Shown one piece after another: positions 31,110 through 40,615 of a DNA stretch of 64,000 nt. The stretch is taken from NCBI RefSeq assembly GCF_001584165.1, contig NZ_CP013233.1:682001-746000 (forward strand), given 5' to 3'. Numbering within the stretch: position 1 is the first letter of the stretch; each line of letters begins with the position of its first letter. The stretch is from Collimonas arenae. GTDB lineage: Bacteria > Pseudomonadota > Gammaproteobacteria > Burkholderiales > Burkholderiaceae_D. The notes beneath the pieces were generated by a model. That model did not search any database. It saw only the letters and a program-made list of their open reading frames with translations, and was not told the DNA's origin. The position numbers and the translations under genes were made by a program.

Positions 31110-32606
31110 TTGAAAGATAAATACATTTTAGCCCTGGATCAAGGGACTACCAGCTCGCGCGCCATTCTGTTCGATCGCCAGGGCAATATCGTGTCTTCAG
31201 CGCAAAAGGAATTCCGCCAGATCTATCCACAGCCGGGCTGGGTCGAGCATGATCCGCAGGAAATCTGGTCGACTCAGGCAGGCGTTGCCGCCGAAGCGAT
31301 GACCAAGGTTGGTTTGAACGGCACGGCGGTTGCGGCTATCGGCATCACCAACCAACGTGAAACCACCATCGTCTGGGACCGCGAAACCGGCAAGGCAATC
31401 TACAACGCCATCGTTTGGCAAGACCGCCGCACTGCTGCATTCTGCGACGAACTGAAGAAGCGTGGCCTGGCCGAAACCATCCGTCAAAAGACCGGCTTGC
31501 TGGTGGACTCCTATTTTTCCGCCACCAAGATCCGCTGGATACTGGAAAACGTCGAAGGCGCGCGCCAGCTGGCTAACCAAGGACGCCTGGCGTTCGGTAC
31601 TGTCGACACCTGGCTGGTGTGGAACATGACACGCGGCCAACGTTATGTGACCGATGTCTCGAATGCATCGCGCACCATGCTGTTCAATATCCACACGATG
31701 CAATGGGATGACGAACTGCTCGATATCATGGGCGTCCCGCGCAGCATGTTACCGGAGGTGCACTCGTCGAGCGAGGTTTACGGCCATACCGAAATTTCCG
31801 GCTTTGGTTCGGAAATTCCAATTGCCGGCATCGCCGGCGACCAGCAGGCGGCATTGTTCGGTCAGATGTGCACGCAGCCGGGCATGGTCAAGAATACCTA
31901 CGGCACAGGTTGCTTCATGATGATGAACACCGGCGCCAAGCCGATCATCTCGAAGAACAATCTGCTGACGACTGTCGCCTGGAAGATTGGCGACCAGGTC
32001 AGTTATGCGCTGGAAGGCAGTATTTTCATCGGCGGCGCGGTGGTGCAATGGCTGCGCGACGGCCTCGGCATCATCAAATCTTCTACCGAAGTCGAGGCGT
32101 TGGCGCGCAGTGTCAATAGCACCGACGGCGTGTATCTGGTGCCAGCGTTTGCCGGCCTTGGCGCACCGCACTGGAATCCGCATGCGCGCGGCACCGTCTT
32201 TGGCGTCACCCGCGGCACGACAGCGGCGCATTACGCGCGCGCCGCGCTCGACAGCATCGCCTACCAGACCATGGATGTATTGAAGGCGATGGAAGCCGAT
32301 GCCGGCATCGTGATTCCGGAACTGCGCGTCGATGGCGGCGCCACCGCGAACAATCTGCTGATGCAATTCCAGTCGGACATTCTCGGGGTCGACGTGGTGC
32401 GTCCAAAAATCACGGAAACCACAGCCCTCGGCGCAGCCTACCTGGCCGGCCTGGCCGTCGGATACTGGAGCAGCACCGACGATGTGCAAGGACAGTGGCA
32501 ACTCGACCAGCGCTTCAAGCCAGCACTGCCGGCTGAAGAAGTGCAGGCCAACATCAAGGGCTGGCAGCGGGCGATCGCCGCCGCCACGGTGTGGGCAAAC
32601 GCCTGA
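31110..32606 (+). CDS. glpK: glycerol kinase
   Basis: Phosphorylates glycerol to glycerol 3-phosphate with ATP. The 498 residues belong to the FGGY family: [15 protein letters not shown] at the N-terminus, [35 protein letters not shown] and [14 protein letters not shown]. It starts with TTG at 31110, preceded by GGAG at suitable distance; no ATG fits. It lies between glpD and glpF in the glycerol regulon. Confidence 0.97.
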   Translation: MKDKYILALDQGTTSSRAILFDRQGNIVSSAQKEFRQIYPQPGWVEHDPQEIWSTQAGVAAEAMTKVGLNGTAVAAIGITNQRETTIVWDRETGKAIYNAIVWQDRRTAAFCDELKKRGLAETIRQKTGLLVDSYFSATKIRWILENVEGARQLANQGRLAFGTVDTWLVWNMTRGQRYVTDVSNASRTMLFNIHTMQWDDELLDIMGVPRSMLPEVHSSSEVYGHTEISGFGSEIPIAGIAGDQQAALFGQMCTQPGMVKNTYGTGCFMMMNTGAKPIISKNNLLTTVAWKIGDQVSYALEGSIFIGGAVVQWLRDGLGIIKSSTEVEALARSVNSTDGVYLVPAFAGLGAPHWNPHARGTVFGVTRGTTAAHYARAALDSIAYQTMDVLKAMEADAGIVIPELRVDGGATANNLLMQFQSDILGVDVVRPKITETTALGAAYLAGLAVGYWSSTDDVQGQWQLDQRFKPALPAEEVQANIKGWQRAIAAATVWANA

Positions 32607-32647
32607 TTCGACTTGAACTGACCTGAATTGGCATGGAGCCAATACAT

Positions 32648-32673
32648 GGGAAGCGGATCGACATCTGCTTCCC
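32648..32673. other. hairpin between glpK and glpF
   Basis: GGGAAGCGGAT (32648-32658) pairs with ATCTGCTTCCC (32663-32673), 11 pairs including one G-T, loop CGAC. It is not followed by a T-run. It resembles the hairpin in the glpD-glpK gap in position and lack of a terminator tail. Confidence 0.55.
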
Positions 32674-32709
32674 GGGTCTTCCTATATCCTATTTCCGAAA
32701 GAGTTTGTC

Positions 32710-33423
32710 ATGACTCCCTATTTGGCTGAATTCGTGGGCACCGCCCTGATTGTTCTGCTTGGCAACGGCGTGGTTGCCAATGTTCTCTTGAGTAAAACCC
32801 ACGGCAATGGCAGTGGCTTGATCGTGATCACCGTAGGTTGGGCGATGGCGGTATTTGTCGGCGTGTTCGTCGCGGCGTCGTCCAGCGGCGCGCACCTCAA
32901 CCCGGCGGTCACCTTGGCGCTGGCAGTAGCTGGCAAGTTTGCCTGGGGCAGCGTACCGGCCTACATCGTGTCGCAGATGCTGGGCGGCATGGCGGGCGCA
33001 TTCCTGGTGTGGTTGGTGTATCGCAATCACTTTGCAGAAACCAGCGATGGCAATCTGAAACTGGCCGCGTTCTGTACTGCGCCGGCGATCCGCAACAAAT
33101 TCGGCAACATCGTGTCAGAAGTGGTGGGTACCTTCGTGTTGGTTTATTGTGTGCTGAACATCGCATCGCCGAAGATGGGACTGGGAGCGCTGGATGCATT
33201 GCCGGTGGCATTGCTGGTGATGAGCATCGGTGTTTCGCTGGGCGGGACAACAGGCTATGCGATCAATCCGGCGCGTGATCTTGGCCCTCGCCTGATGCAT
33301 GCGTTGCTGCCGATTCCTGGCAAGCGCGACAGCGACTGGGGTTACGCATTGGTGCCGGTAGTGGGTTCGATTTGCGGCGGCGTGCTGGCAGCGCTGGTGT
33401 ACGGCCTGCAGATGGCGCATTGA
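32710..33423 (+). CDS. glpF: glycerol uptake facilitator (aquaglyceroporin)
   Basis: A 237-residue major intrinsic protein with six membrane helices and both NPA boxes (GAHLNPAVTLA and GYAINPARDLGPR). The Asp after the second NPA box marks glycerol facilitators rather than water channels. Last gene of the glp cluster. It lets glycerol diffuse in, where GlpK traps it. Confidence 0.95.
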   Translation: MTPYLAEFVGTALIVLLGNGVVANVLLSKTHGNGSGLIVITVGWAMAVFVGVFVAASSSGAHLNPAVTLALAVAGKFAWGSVPAYIVSQMLGGMAGAFLVWLVYRNHFAETSDGNLKLAAFCTAPAIRNKFGNIVSEVVGTFVLVYCVLNIASPKMGLGALDALPVALLVMSIGVSLGGTTGYAINPARDLGPRLMHALLPIPGKRDSDWGYALVPVVGSICGGVLAALVYGLQMAH

Positions 33424-33453
33424 TTACGCTCTTAGCCAGCAATAACTGAAGTA

Positions 33454-33508
33454 GCGGACCGTCTAGTGTGCTATCGCAGCCGCCAGTCGGTCCGTTTTGT
33501 TTTTTACT
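33454..33508. terminator. terminator after glpF
   Basis: CGGACCG (near 33455) pairs with CGGTCCG (near 33488), followed by TTTTGTTTTTT. It closes the glycerol cluster and abuts the end of the convergent peroxidase gene. Confidence 0.6.
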
Positions 33509-34006
33509 TTATTTCGCCAGCAATTTCTCAATATCCGCAGTCAGCGATTCTGGCTTGGTTTGCGGTGCAAAACGGTCCACCACGCTGCCATCCTTGGCCA
33601 CCAGGAATTTGGTGAAATTCCATTTGATGCCTTCGCTGCCGAGCAAGCCCGGTGCTGCATTCTTCAGAAACTGGTAGAGCGGGGCGGCGTGATCGCCATT
33701 GACATCGATTTTCTCGAACAGCGGAAAAGTGACGCCGTAGTTCTTTTCGCAAAAAGCCCCGATTTCATCGGCAGTCCCCGGCTCCTGAGCACCAAATTGG
33801 TTGCACGGGAAACCAAGCACTTCTAGACCTTGTGCGTGATACTTCTGATAAATCTCTTCCAGCCCTTTGTACTGCGGCGTGAAGCCACAATTGCTGGCGG
33901 TGTTGACGATCAGCAGCACCTTGCCGCGAAACGCTGCCAGCGGTCCCGGCGTGCCATCCAGTTGATTGACGGTGAAGTCATAAATGCTGCCAGTATTGGT
34001 ACTCAT
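33509..34006 (-). CDS. glutathione peroxidase family protein
   Basis: A 165-residue thiol peroxidase that reduces hydroperoxides. The catalytic set is present: Cys40 in NTASNCGFTPQY (Cys in place of selenocysteine), Gln74 in FGAQEPG and Trp129-Asn130 in KWNFTKF. No signal peptide, so cytoplasmic. Its ATG overlaps the pilU stop by four bases, so it is translated as part of the pilT-pilU transcript or at least coupled to pilU. Confidence 0.94.
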   Translation of the reverse strand: MSTNTGSIYDFTVNQLDGTPGPLAAFRGKVLLIVNTASNCGFTPQYKGLEEIYQKYHAQGLEVLGFPCNQFGAQEPGTADEIGAFCEKNYGVTFPLFEKIDVNGDHAAPLYQFLKNAAPGLLGSEGIKWNFTKFLVAKDGSVVDRFAPQTKPESLTADIEKLLAK

Positions 34007-35139
34007 ACAATCCCCAGATGTTCAGTGCCGGCGGCAAGGTCGCGATCCTTGGCTTCTTTGCCGCGCAGCTTGATGGACAGGCGCAAATCGTTGATCGAAT
34101 CGGCGTTGCGCAACGCGTCTTCGTAAGTGATTTTATCGTCTTCGTACAAATCGAACAGCGCCTGGTCGAAAGTCTGCATGCCGAGTTCGCGCGACTTCTT
34201 CATGATTTCCTTGATTTCATGGACGTCGCCCTTGAAGATCAGGTCGGAAATCAGCGGCGAATTGAGCAAGATCTCGACCGCGGCGCAGCGGCCCTTGACG
34301 GTTTTCAACGGAATCAGCCGCTGCGAGACGATCCCTTTCAGGTTCAGCGACAAGTCCATCAGCAATTGCGGCCGACGCTCTTCCGGGAAGAAGTTGATGA
34401 TACGGTCAAGCGCCTGGTTGGCGCTGTTGGCATGCAGAGTAGCCAGGCACAGGTGACCTGTTTCGGCGAAGGCGATGGCGTAGTCCATGGTTTCGCGATC
34501 GCGGATTTCGCCGATCAGGATCACGTCCGGCGCCTGGCGCAGGGTATTTTTCAAGGCCACGCTCCAGCTTTCCGTATCGACGCCGACTTCGCGCTGGGTA
34601 ACGATGCAGTTCTTGTGCGGGTGGATATATTCGACCGGGTCCTCGATAGTGATGATGTGGCCGTAACTGTTTTCGTTACGGTAGCCAACCATAGCCGCCA
34701 GCGTAGTCGATTTGCCAGAGCCTGTGGCGCCGACCATGATCACCAGGCCGCGCTTGGTCATGGCGACATCTTTCAACGTCGGCGGCAAGCCCAGGTCTTC
34801 AAATTTCGGGATGTCGGTGGTGATGACCCGCAGCACCATGCCGACCCGGCCCTGCTGGATGAATGCCGAAGCGCGGAAACGGCCCAGTCCGTTGGGGCTG
34901 ATCGCAAAATTGCACTCTTTGGTTTCTTCAAAGTCGGCAGCTTGCTTGTCACTCATGATGGCGCGCGCCAGCTCCAGCGTATGCACTGCGGTCAGTGCCT
35001 GGTTGGACACCGGCGTGATCTTGCCGTCGATCTTGAAGGCCGGCGGGAAGTCGGCGGTGATGAACAGATCGGAGCCGCGCTTGCTGACCATCAGGCGCAG
35101 CAAGTCGTGCATGAATTTGGTCGCTTGATCTCTTTCCAT
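34003..35139 (-). CDS. pilU: type IV pilus retraction ATPase PilU
   Basis: A 378-residue secretion/twitching ATPase, paralogue of PilT. Walker A is VGATGSGKSTT, the Asp box IITIEDPVEYIH, Walker B ILIGEIRDRETM. It is PilU rather than PilT because the AIRNLIR motif of PilT is replaced by LISDLIFKGD and because of the N-terminus RDQATKFMHDLLRLM. It helps PilT disassemble pili under load. It lies 74 bases downstream of pilT. Confidence 0.95.
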   Translation of the reverse strand: MERDQATKFMHDLLRLMVSKRGSDLFITADFPPAFKIDGKITPVSNQALTAVHTLELARAIMSDKQAADFEETKECNFAISPNGLGRFRASAFIQQGRVGMVLRVITTDIPKFEDLGLPPTLKDVAMTKRGLVIMVGATGSGKSTTLAAMVGYRNENSYGHIITIEDPVEYIHPHKNCIVTQREVGVDTESWSVALKNTLRQAPDVILIGEIRDRETMDYAIAFAETGHLCLATLHANSANQALDRIINFFPEERRPQLLMDLSLNLKGIVSQRLIPLKTVKGRCAAVEILLNSPLISDLIFKGDVHEIKEIMKKSRELGMQTFDQALFDLYEDDKITYEDALRNADSINDLRLSIKLRGKEAKDRDLAAGTEHLGIV

Positions 35140-35213
35140 GACTATCCTATTTCGATGTATGTAAACGCAATTGCGGACAGGAGCAACGATTGCCTCTTCC
35201 GCAGTTGATTATG

Positions 35214-36257
35214 TTATCCAGGGAAGTTATCCGGCGATTTGGCCGCAGCGCGCGCGGCGGCCATTGAAATGACATTGCGTTTGACCAGTTCGGTCAGGTT
35301 GCTGTCGAGCGTCTGCATTCCCATGTTGCTGCCGGTCTGAATCGCCGAATACATCTGGGCGATCTTGCTTTCGCGGATCAGGTTACGGATCGCCGGCGTG
35401 CCCAGCATGATTTCATGGGCAGCGACACGGCCCGAACCATCCTTGGTCTTGAGCAGACTTTGTGAAATCACTGCCTGGAGTGATTCGGACAACATCGCCC
35501 GCACCATTTCCTTTTCTTCTGCCGGGAACACGTCGACGATACGATCGATGGTCTTGGCGGCCGAGGAAGTGTGCAGCGTGCCGAACACCAGATGGCCGGT
35601 TTCGGCGGCGGTCAGCGCCAGACGAATGGTTTCCAGATCGCGCAATTCGCCGACCAGAATCACGTCCGGATCTTCGCGCAATGCGGAGCGCAGCGCATTA
35701 TTGAATGAGTGCGTGTGCGGCCCGACTTCACGCTGGTTGATCAGGCATTTGTTGGATTGGTGGACGAATTCGATCGGATCTTCGATGGTCAGGATGTGCG
35801 CGTATTCGTTTTCGTTGACGTGATTGACCATCGCCGCCAGCGTGGTCGATTTGCCGGAGCCAGTTGGACCGGTAACCAACACCAGGCCGCGCGGCTTCAG
35901 TGACAGTTCGGCAAAAATGCGCGGCGCGTTGAGTTGTTCCAGCGTCAGCACGGTCGACGGAATGGTCCGCAGCACGGCAGCGGCGCCGCGGTCCTGGTTG
36001 AATGCGTTGACACGGAAGCGCGCCAGTCCGGGGATCTCGAACGAAAAATCGACTTCCAGGTGTTCTTCGTAGGCCTTGCGCTGGCCGTCGTTCATGATGT
36101 CATAGATCATCGCATGCACTTCTTGATGCTCAAGCGCCGGCAGGTTGATGCGGCGTACATCTCCATGAACCCGGATCATCGGCGGCAAGCCTGCGGATAA
36201 ATGCAAATCGGATGCCTTATTCTTTACCGAAAAAGCCAGAAGTTCGGAAATGTCCAT
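35214..36257 (-). CDS. pilT: type IV pilus retraction ATPase PilT
   Basis: Hexameric ATPase at the pilus base that powers retraction and twitching. 347 residues, family length. Walker A VTGPTGSGKSTT, Asp box ILTIEDPIEFVH, Walker B VILVGELRDLETI, His box AETGHLVFGTLHTSSA, and the retraction-specific AIRNLIRE near the C-terminus. Divergent from yggS, the usual beta- and gammaproteobacterial arrangement. Confidence 0.97.
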   Translation of the reverse strand: MDISELLAFSVKNKASDLHLSAGLPPMIRVHGDVRRINLPALEHQEVHAMIYDIMNDGQRKAYEEHLEVDFSFEIPGLARFRVNAFNQDRGAAAVLRTIPSTVLTLEQLNAPRIFAELSLKPRGLVLVTGPTGSGKSTTLAAMVNHVNENEYAHILTIEDPIEFVHQSNKCLINQREVGPHTHSFNNALRSALREDPDVILVGELRDLETIRLALTAAETGHLVFGTLHTSSAAKTIDRIVDVFPAEEKEMVRAMLSESLQAVISQSLLKTKDGSGRVAAHEIMLGTPAIRNLIRESKIAQMYSAIQTGSNMGMQTLDSNLTELVKRNVISMAAARAAAKSPDNFPG

Positions 36258-36436
36258 TTATAATCCTCGTGCTGTGTTTTGTTTGTTGAGCGATATTCCT
36301 GGATGCCCGTTGCTGGATGGAGCGCGCGCTCATGAAGATGTCGCCGGCGGCAAAATCTGGATAAGGCAGCGATAAATCAAGCTCGGTAGCATGTTCCAGA
36401 AATTTCCTTGCGGTAATCTTTCCGAAGTCCCCGATT

Positions 36437-37180
36437 ATGTCCTTAATTTCGCAGAAGTTGCAAGCCGTCCACACGAGTATTCAGGCTGCAGCCGGTGCGG
36501 TGTCGCGCCGACCTGACAGTGTTGCATTGCTGGCGGTATCCAAGACTTTTGGCGCCGATGCAGTCATGCAGGCGATTGCCGCCGGCCAGCGCGCCTTCGG
36601 CGAAAACTATTTGCAGGAAGCCATCGACAAAATGGCCGCGGTGAAGGTCGCGCTGACTGGTACTCAGTATTCAGGCGTATTGCTGGAATGGCATTTTATC
36701 GGCCCGATCCAAAGCAACAAGACCAAGCCGATCGCCGAACATTTCGACTGGGTGCATACGGTCGACCGTGAAAAGATCGCGCAACGGCTGTCCGCACAAC
36801 GCCCTCCACACCTGCCGCCGCTCAACGTCTGCCTGCAAGTCAATATCAGCGGCGAGGCCAGTAAAAGCGGCCTAGCGCCGTCGGCGGTGCTGGACGCGGC
36901 ACGCGCGATCATCGGTTTGCCGCAGCTGACCTTGCGCGGCCTGATGACCATTCCGGAGCCAACCGAGGATGAGCAGAAACAGCGTGCAGCGTTTCGTCAG
37001 ACCAGGGAACTGCTGCAGCAATTGCAGTCCGAGCTGCCGCTGCATGCGGCGCAACTGGATACGCTGTCGATGGGGATGTCCGCCGATATGGCGGCGGCGA
37101 TCGCAGAGGGAGCCACCATTGTCCGGGTCGGCAGCGCCATTTTCGGCCATCGGGCCAAGCCGGAATCACAGATAGAATAA
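36437..37180 (+). CDS. YggS family pyridoxal-phosphate homeostasis protein
   Basis: A 247-residue single-domain PLP-binding protein with an alanine-racemase-like barrel fold. The lysine that binds PLP is in LLAVSKTF. FGENYLQEA and WHFIGPIQSNKTK are family signatures, and SMGMSADMAAAI is the phosphate loop. It buffers PLP and affects amino- and keto-acid balance. It precedes proC by 13 bases, a widely conserved pairing. Confidence 0.95.
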   Translation: MSLISQKLQAVHTSIQAAAGAVSRRPDSVALLAVSKTFGADAVMQAIAAGQRAFGENYLQEAIDKMAAVKVALTGTQYSGVLLEWHFIGPIQSNKTKPIAEHFDWVHTVDREKIAQRLSAQRPPHLPPLNVCLQVNISGEASKSGLAPSAVLDAARAIIGLPQLTLRGLMTIPEPTEDEQKQRAAFRQTRELLQQLQSELPLHAAQLDTLSMGMSADMAAAIAEGATIVRVGSAIFGHRAKPESQIE

Positions 37181-37193
37181 TCAGGGGAAAATT

Positions 37194-38018
37194 ATGAACA
37201 TTCAGCTCAATATCAGTTTCATCGGTGGTGGCAACATGGCTGCGGCCTTGATCGGCGGCCTGGCCGGAAAAGTCACCGATGGCGCCAATCTGCACGTGGT
37301 CGATCTGAATCCGGACGCGCTGCACAACCTGGCGCAGCGCTTTGGCGTCAGCACTTCAACCGAGATCGATGCTGCAATCGGACGCAGTGAAGTGATCGTG
37401 CTGGCGGTCAAGCCCCAGCAGATGAAGGAAGTGGTGGCCAAATTACGGCCGCATGTAACGACCCAACTGGTGCTGTCGATCGCCGCCGGTATACGTGCGG
37501 TCGACCTGGCGCGTTGGCTGGGCGGCCACGACGCCATCGTGCGTTGTATGCCGAATACGCCGGCGCTGATCGGCCAGGGCATTACAGGCATGGTGGCCAC
37601 CGCAGGCGTATCGGCGCAGCAACGCGAAACTGCCGATGTCATCCTGCGTGCGGTAGGCAGTACCGTGTGGCTCGACGATGAGAGCAAGATCGATGCAGTG
37701 ACGGCGGTATCCGGCAGCGGCCCTGCCTACGTGTTCTATTTCATTGAAGCCATGCAGCAGGCGGCGCAAGAACTGGGTTTGACGGCGCAGCAGGGCATCG
37801 AGCTGGCCAAGGCCACCTTCGTTGGCGCAGCGCAGCTGGCAGCGCAGTCGTCGGAGCCGGTTTCCCTGTTGCGCGAGCGCGTGACCTCGAAAGGCGGCAC
37901 TACCTATGCGGCACTGAGCAGCATGGAAACCAGCGGCGTGAAGGCATCCATCGTCAGCGCCATCAAGGCCGCAGCGGACCGTGGGCGGGAGCTGGGCGAC
38001 GAGTTCGGGCGCGATTAG
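37194..38018 (+). CDS. proC: pyrroline-5-carboxylate reductase
   Basis: Last step of proline synthesis: reduces pyrroline-5-carboxylate with NAD(P)H. 274 residues. N-terminal Rossmann motif SFIGGGNMAAALIGGL, VLAVKPQQMKEV, CMPNTPALIGQG, and the C-terminal dimer domain with AVSGSGPAYVFYFIEA and VTSKGGTTYAAL. It ends at 38018 before a strong bidirectional terminator. Confidence 0.97.
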   Translation: MNIQLNISFIGGGNMAAALIGGLAGKVTDGANLHVVDLNPDALHNLAQRFGVSTSTEIDAAIGRSEVIVLAVKPQQMKEVVAKLRPHVTTQLVLSIAAGIRAVDLARWLGGHDAIVRCMPNTPALIGQGITGMVATAGVSAQQRETADVILRAVGSTVWLDDESKIDAVTAVSGSGPAYVFYFIEAMQQAAQELGLTAQQGIELAKATFVGAAQLAAQSSEPVSLLRERVTSKGGTTYAALSSMETSGVKASIVSAIKAAADRGRELGDEFGRD

Positions 38019-38062
38019 CCGCAAGCCCTTGCAAAAATCCAGATAGTGTCTGGCTGAAAATA

Positions 38063-38100
38063 AAAACAGCGGCAATCGCATCGCGACAGCCGCTGTTTTT
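38063..38100. terminator. bidirectional terminator between proC and the DUF883 gene
   Basis: AAAAACAGCGGC (38063-38074) pairs with GCCGCTGTTTTT (38089-38100), giving T-runs on both strands. It serves both convergent genes. Confidence 0.85.
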
Positions 38101-38156
38101 TTGAAGAGCATCAGGGCTCGGCGATCAAGCCTGAGCCGATATTTCTGTTGCGGGCT

Positions 38157-38477
38157 TTATTTGCTACGGCCGATCACCAAGCCTGCCAGCAAGCCGATGG
38201 CGGCCGCCACGCCGACTGCTTTCCATGGATTGTCGCCGACATAGTCATCGGTCACATGCGCAGCGTGCTTGGTATGTGCGACAGCTTTCTTGGTGGCTTT
38301 CGGCAGTTCAGTCTTGGCGGTATCCAGCGCAGCTCTCAGCTTGGCGCGCGCCGAATTGTATTTTTTTTCCGCATGGTCATGTGTATCGTCGAGCAAGGTT
38401 TCCGCTTCCTTGATGACCGATTTCAGTTCGCCAGCCAAATTGTCGCGCATCTCTTTTACGTTGTCGGTAGTGGTCAT
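38157..38477 (-). CDS. DUF883 family membrane-anchored protein (ElaB/YqjD-like)
   Basis: A 106-residue protein: a charged helical N-terminal region likely to form a coiled coil (DNLAGELKSVIKEAETLLDD...AEKKYNSARAKLRAALD), then the conserved DDYVGDNPWKAVGVAAA and a single C-terminal membrane segment ending GRSK. E. coli relatives ElaB and YqjD bind ribosomes and tether them to the inner membrane in stationary phase. The same role here is inference. Confidence 0.9.
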   Translation of the reverse strand: MTTTDNVKEMRDNLAGELKSVIKEAETLLDDTHDHAEKKYNSARAKLRAALDTAKTELPKATKKAVAHTKHAAHVTDDYVGDNPWKAVGVAAAIGLLAGLVIGRSK

Positions 38478-38548
38478 GTTTGCCTCTTCAAAGTAGTTTG
38501 CCGGGGTTAAGATGTTGCCTAATGTACCATGAAAATCGTATTAATTTG

Positions 38549-39403
38549 TTATCGTAGCGCGTAGTCCAGAGCAATCCCGCCGAAGATTGCGGCGCCAAGC
38601 CAGTTATTGTGGCGAAAGGCGGCAAAGCAACCGACCCGGTCGCGGGCGCGGATCAATGTGTAGTGATACAGGGCACAGCCAAGCGCTAGAAGCATGCCGG
38701 CGCCGAACCAGCCGCGCAGGCCGAACTGCCAGCCTACAGCAAATACTAATCCCAAACTGAATAGATAACAAAGCATGACCGCCAGCACATCATAGCGGCC
38801 GAAGGTAATTGCCGAGGTCTGGATACCGATCTTCAGGTCGTCGTCGCGATCAACCATTGCATACTCGGTATCGTAGGCGATGGCCCAGAACACATTGGCA
38901 ATCAACAGCAGCCACGCTGCCGGTGGCACCGTTCCCTGTACCGCAGCAAAGCCCATCGGAATACCAAAGCCGAAGGCGATCCCCAGGTAAGCTTGCGGAA
39001 TGGCGAAGAAGCGTTTGAAGTAAGGATAGCTGCCGGCGACGATCACCGCAACCACCGACAACTGTTTGGTCAACGCATTCAGCGGCAGGATCAGCAGGAA
39101 TGACAACAGTGTCAGCACCAGCGCCACAACCACGGCTTCCCAGGCGGCGATCTTGCCGCTGGTCAGCGGCCGTTCGGCGGTGCGTTTGACATGTTTGTCG
39201 AAATCGCGGTCGGCAAAGTCGTTGATTGCACAGCCGGCTGAACGCATCAGCGCCGTGCCGATGCAGAAAATTGCGACCAATGTCCAGGCCGGTTTGCCGT
39301 TTGAAGCCAGCCATAGCGCGGCCAGCGTCGGCCATAGCAGCAGCAGGATGCCAATCGGCTTGTCCATGCGGATCAGACGGAAATAGAGTTTAAGGCGGTT
39401 CAT
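38549..39403 (-). CDS. ubiA: 4-hydroxybenzoate polyprenyltransferase
   Basis: Membrane prenyltransferase that attaches the polyprenyl tail to 4-hydroxybenzoate in ubiquinone synthesis. 284 residues, several membrane helices. The two Asp-rich metal motifs are [15 protein letters not shown] and [12 protein letters not shown]. It follows oxyR on the same strand (recG-oxyR-ubiA), an order common in Burkholderiales. Its polyprenyl donor derives from IspA products made elsewhere in this window. Confidence 0.96.
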   Translation of the reverse strand: MNRLKLYFRLIRMDKPIGILLLLWPTLAALWLASNGKPAWTLVAIFCIGTALMRSAGCAINDFADRDFDKHVKRTAERPLTSGKIAAWEAVVVALVLTLLSFLLILPLNALTKQLSVVAVIVAGSYPYFKRFFAIPQAYLGIAFGFGIPMGFAAVQGTVPPAAWLLLIANVFWAIAYDTEYAMVDRDDDLKIGIQTSAITFGRYDVLAVMLCYLFSLGLVFAVGWQFGLRGWFGAGMLLALGCALYHYTLIRARDRVGCFAAFRHNNWLGAAIFGGIALDYALR

Positions 39404-39537
39404 GCTGTTTGGAAGATGAGAAAAAGGGCGACGGTAAATGCTTCAGGACCGGGCCTGGGCATGGATGCGTTCTGGCTTTGATGGAAAGACGGCAGGCGTT
39501 GCCGCCTGCCGTCAGCTTGACGTTGCGTTACTGGATT

Positions 39538-40484
39538 CTAGCCTTCGACAGCTTTCGCGTCATGCAGCAAGGTGACGCCTTTCAGGCCACATGCCAGCAC
39601 CGCCTTTTGCACCGCTTCGATGGCGGCGTGGCGGGTAAAACTCTTGCGCCAGACGATGACGACGCGGCGCGACGGACCAGGTGCAGTGAACGGCACATAA
39701 CGCAGCATGCCGTCCTTGGCATCCAGGTCGGGCACAGAAGCTTGCGGCAGTACGGTAATGCCGATACCCGATGCCACCATATGCCGGATGGTCTCCAGCG
39801 ACGACCCTCGAAAGTGCGGGCGATACCGTCGCCGGCGGTCGAGTAGCGCGACATTTCGGGGCAAACTTCCAGCACCTGATCGCGGAAGCAATGGCCATTA
39901 CCGAGCAACAGCATGGTTTCCGATTTGAGATCCTCGGCGCTGATGCTTTCACGATTGGCCCAGGCATGGTGCTTGGGCAGCGCCACCACGAACGGTTCGT
40001 CGTACAACGGCTGCACCATCAGTCCATGCTCGGGAAACGGCAGGGCGATGATGGCGGCATCCAGTTCGCCTTGACGCAACAACTCCAGCAGGCGCACGGT
40101 GAAATTTTCCTGCAGCACCAGCGGCATTTGCGGGACCTGCTCGATCATGGTTTTCACCAGCGGCGGCAGCAGGTAAGGGCCGACCGTGTAGATGATGCCC
40201 AGCCGCAGCGGTCCGGCCAGCGGATCCTTGTTCTGATTGGCGATTTCGCGGATGGTAGCGGTCTGCTCCAGCACGCGTTCGGCTTGCGCCACGATCTGCG
40301 CGCCGAGCGGCGTCACAGAGATTTCCGTGCCGCCTCTTTCGAAGATCACGACGCCCAGTTCATCTTCCAGCTTCTTGATCGCTACCGACAGCGTCGGCTG
40401 CGCCACGAAACAGGCTTCGGCCGCGTGGCCGAAATGCTTGACGCGGGCTACCGCGACGATATATTTGAGTTCGGTTAGAGTCAT
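39538..40484 (-). pseudogene. oxyR: hydrogen peroxide-sensing LysR regulator OxyR (frameshifted)
   Basis: LysR-type activator of the peroxide response. N-terminal DNA-binding domain MTLTELKYIVAVARVKHFGHAAEACFVAQ. The redox pair is in GNGHCFRDQVLEVC, corresponding to the two regulatory cysteines of E. coli OxyR. The frame breaks at about 39804-39807. One base gives RTFEGSSLETIRHMVASGIG and the normal C-terminal half. Full length is about 316 residues. Confidence 0.91.
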
Positions 40485-40588
40485 GTCGTTATCTTCTCAT
40501 AATTTTTACTGGACATTGTATCCCCATGTTTCAGTGCAGCTTTTGCAATATCCGACGCCTCTGCTATAGCACAAGCTGCCGCTTCAGC

Positions 40589-40615
40589 GTAGGGTGGGCG
40601 CAATGTGCCCACGCG
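40589..40615. repeat. REP-like palindrome, single unit
   Basis: GTAGGGTGGGCGCAATGTGC and following CCACGCG form a unit of the same type as the pair at 9677-9750. It lies between recG and oxyR, right beside the recG stop. Confidence 0.75.
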
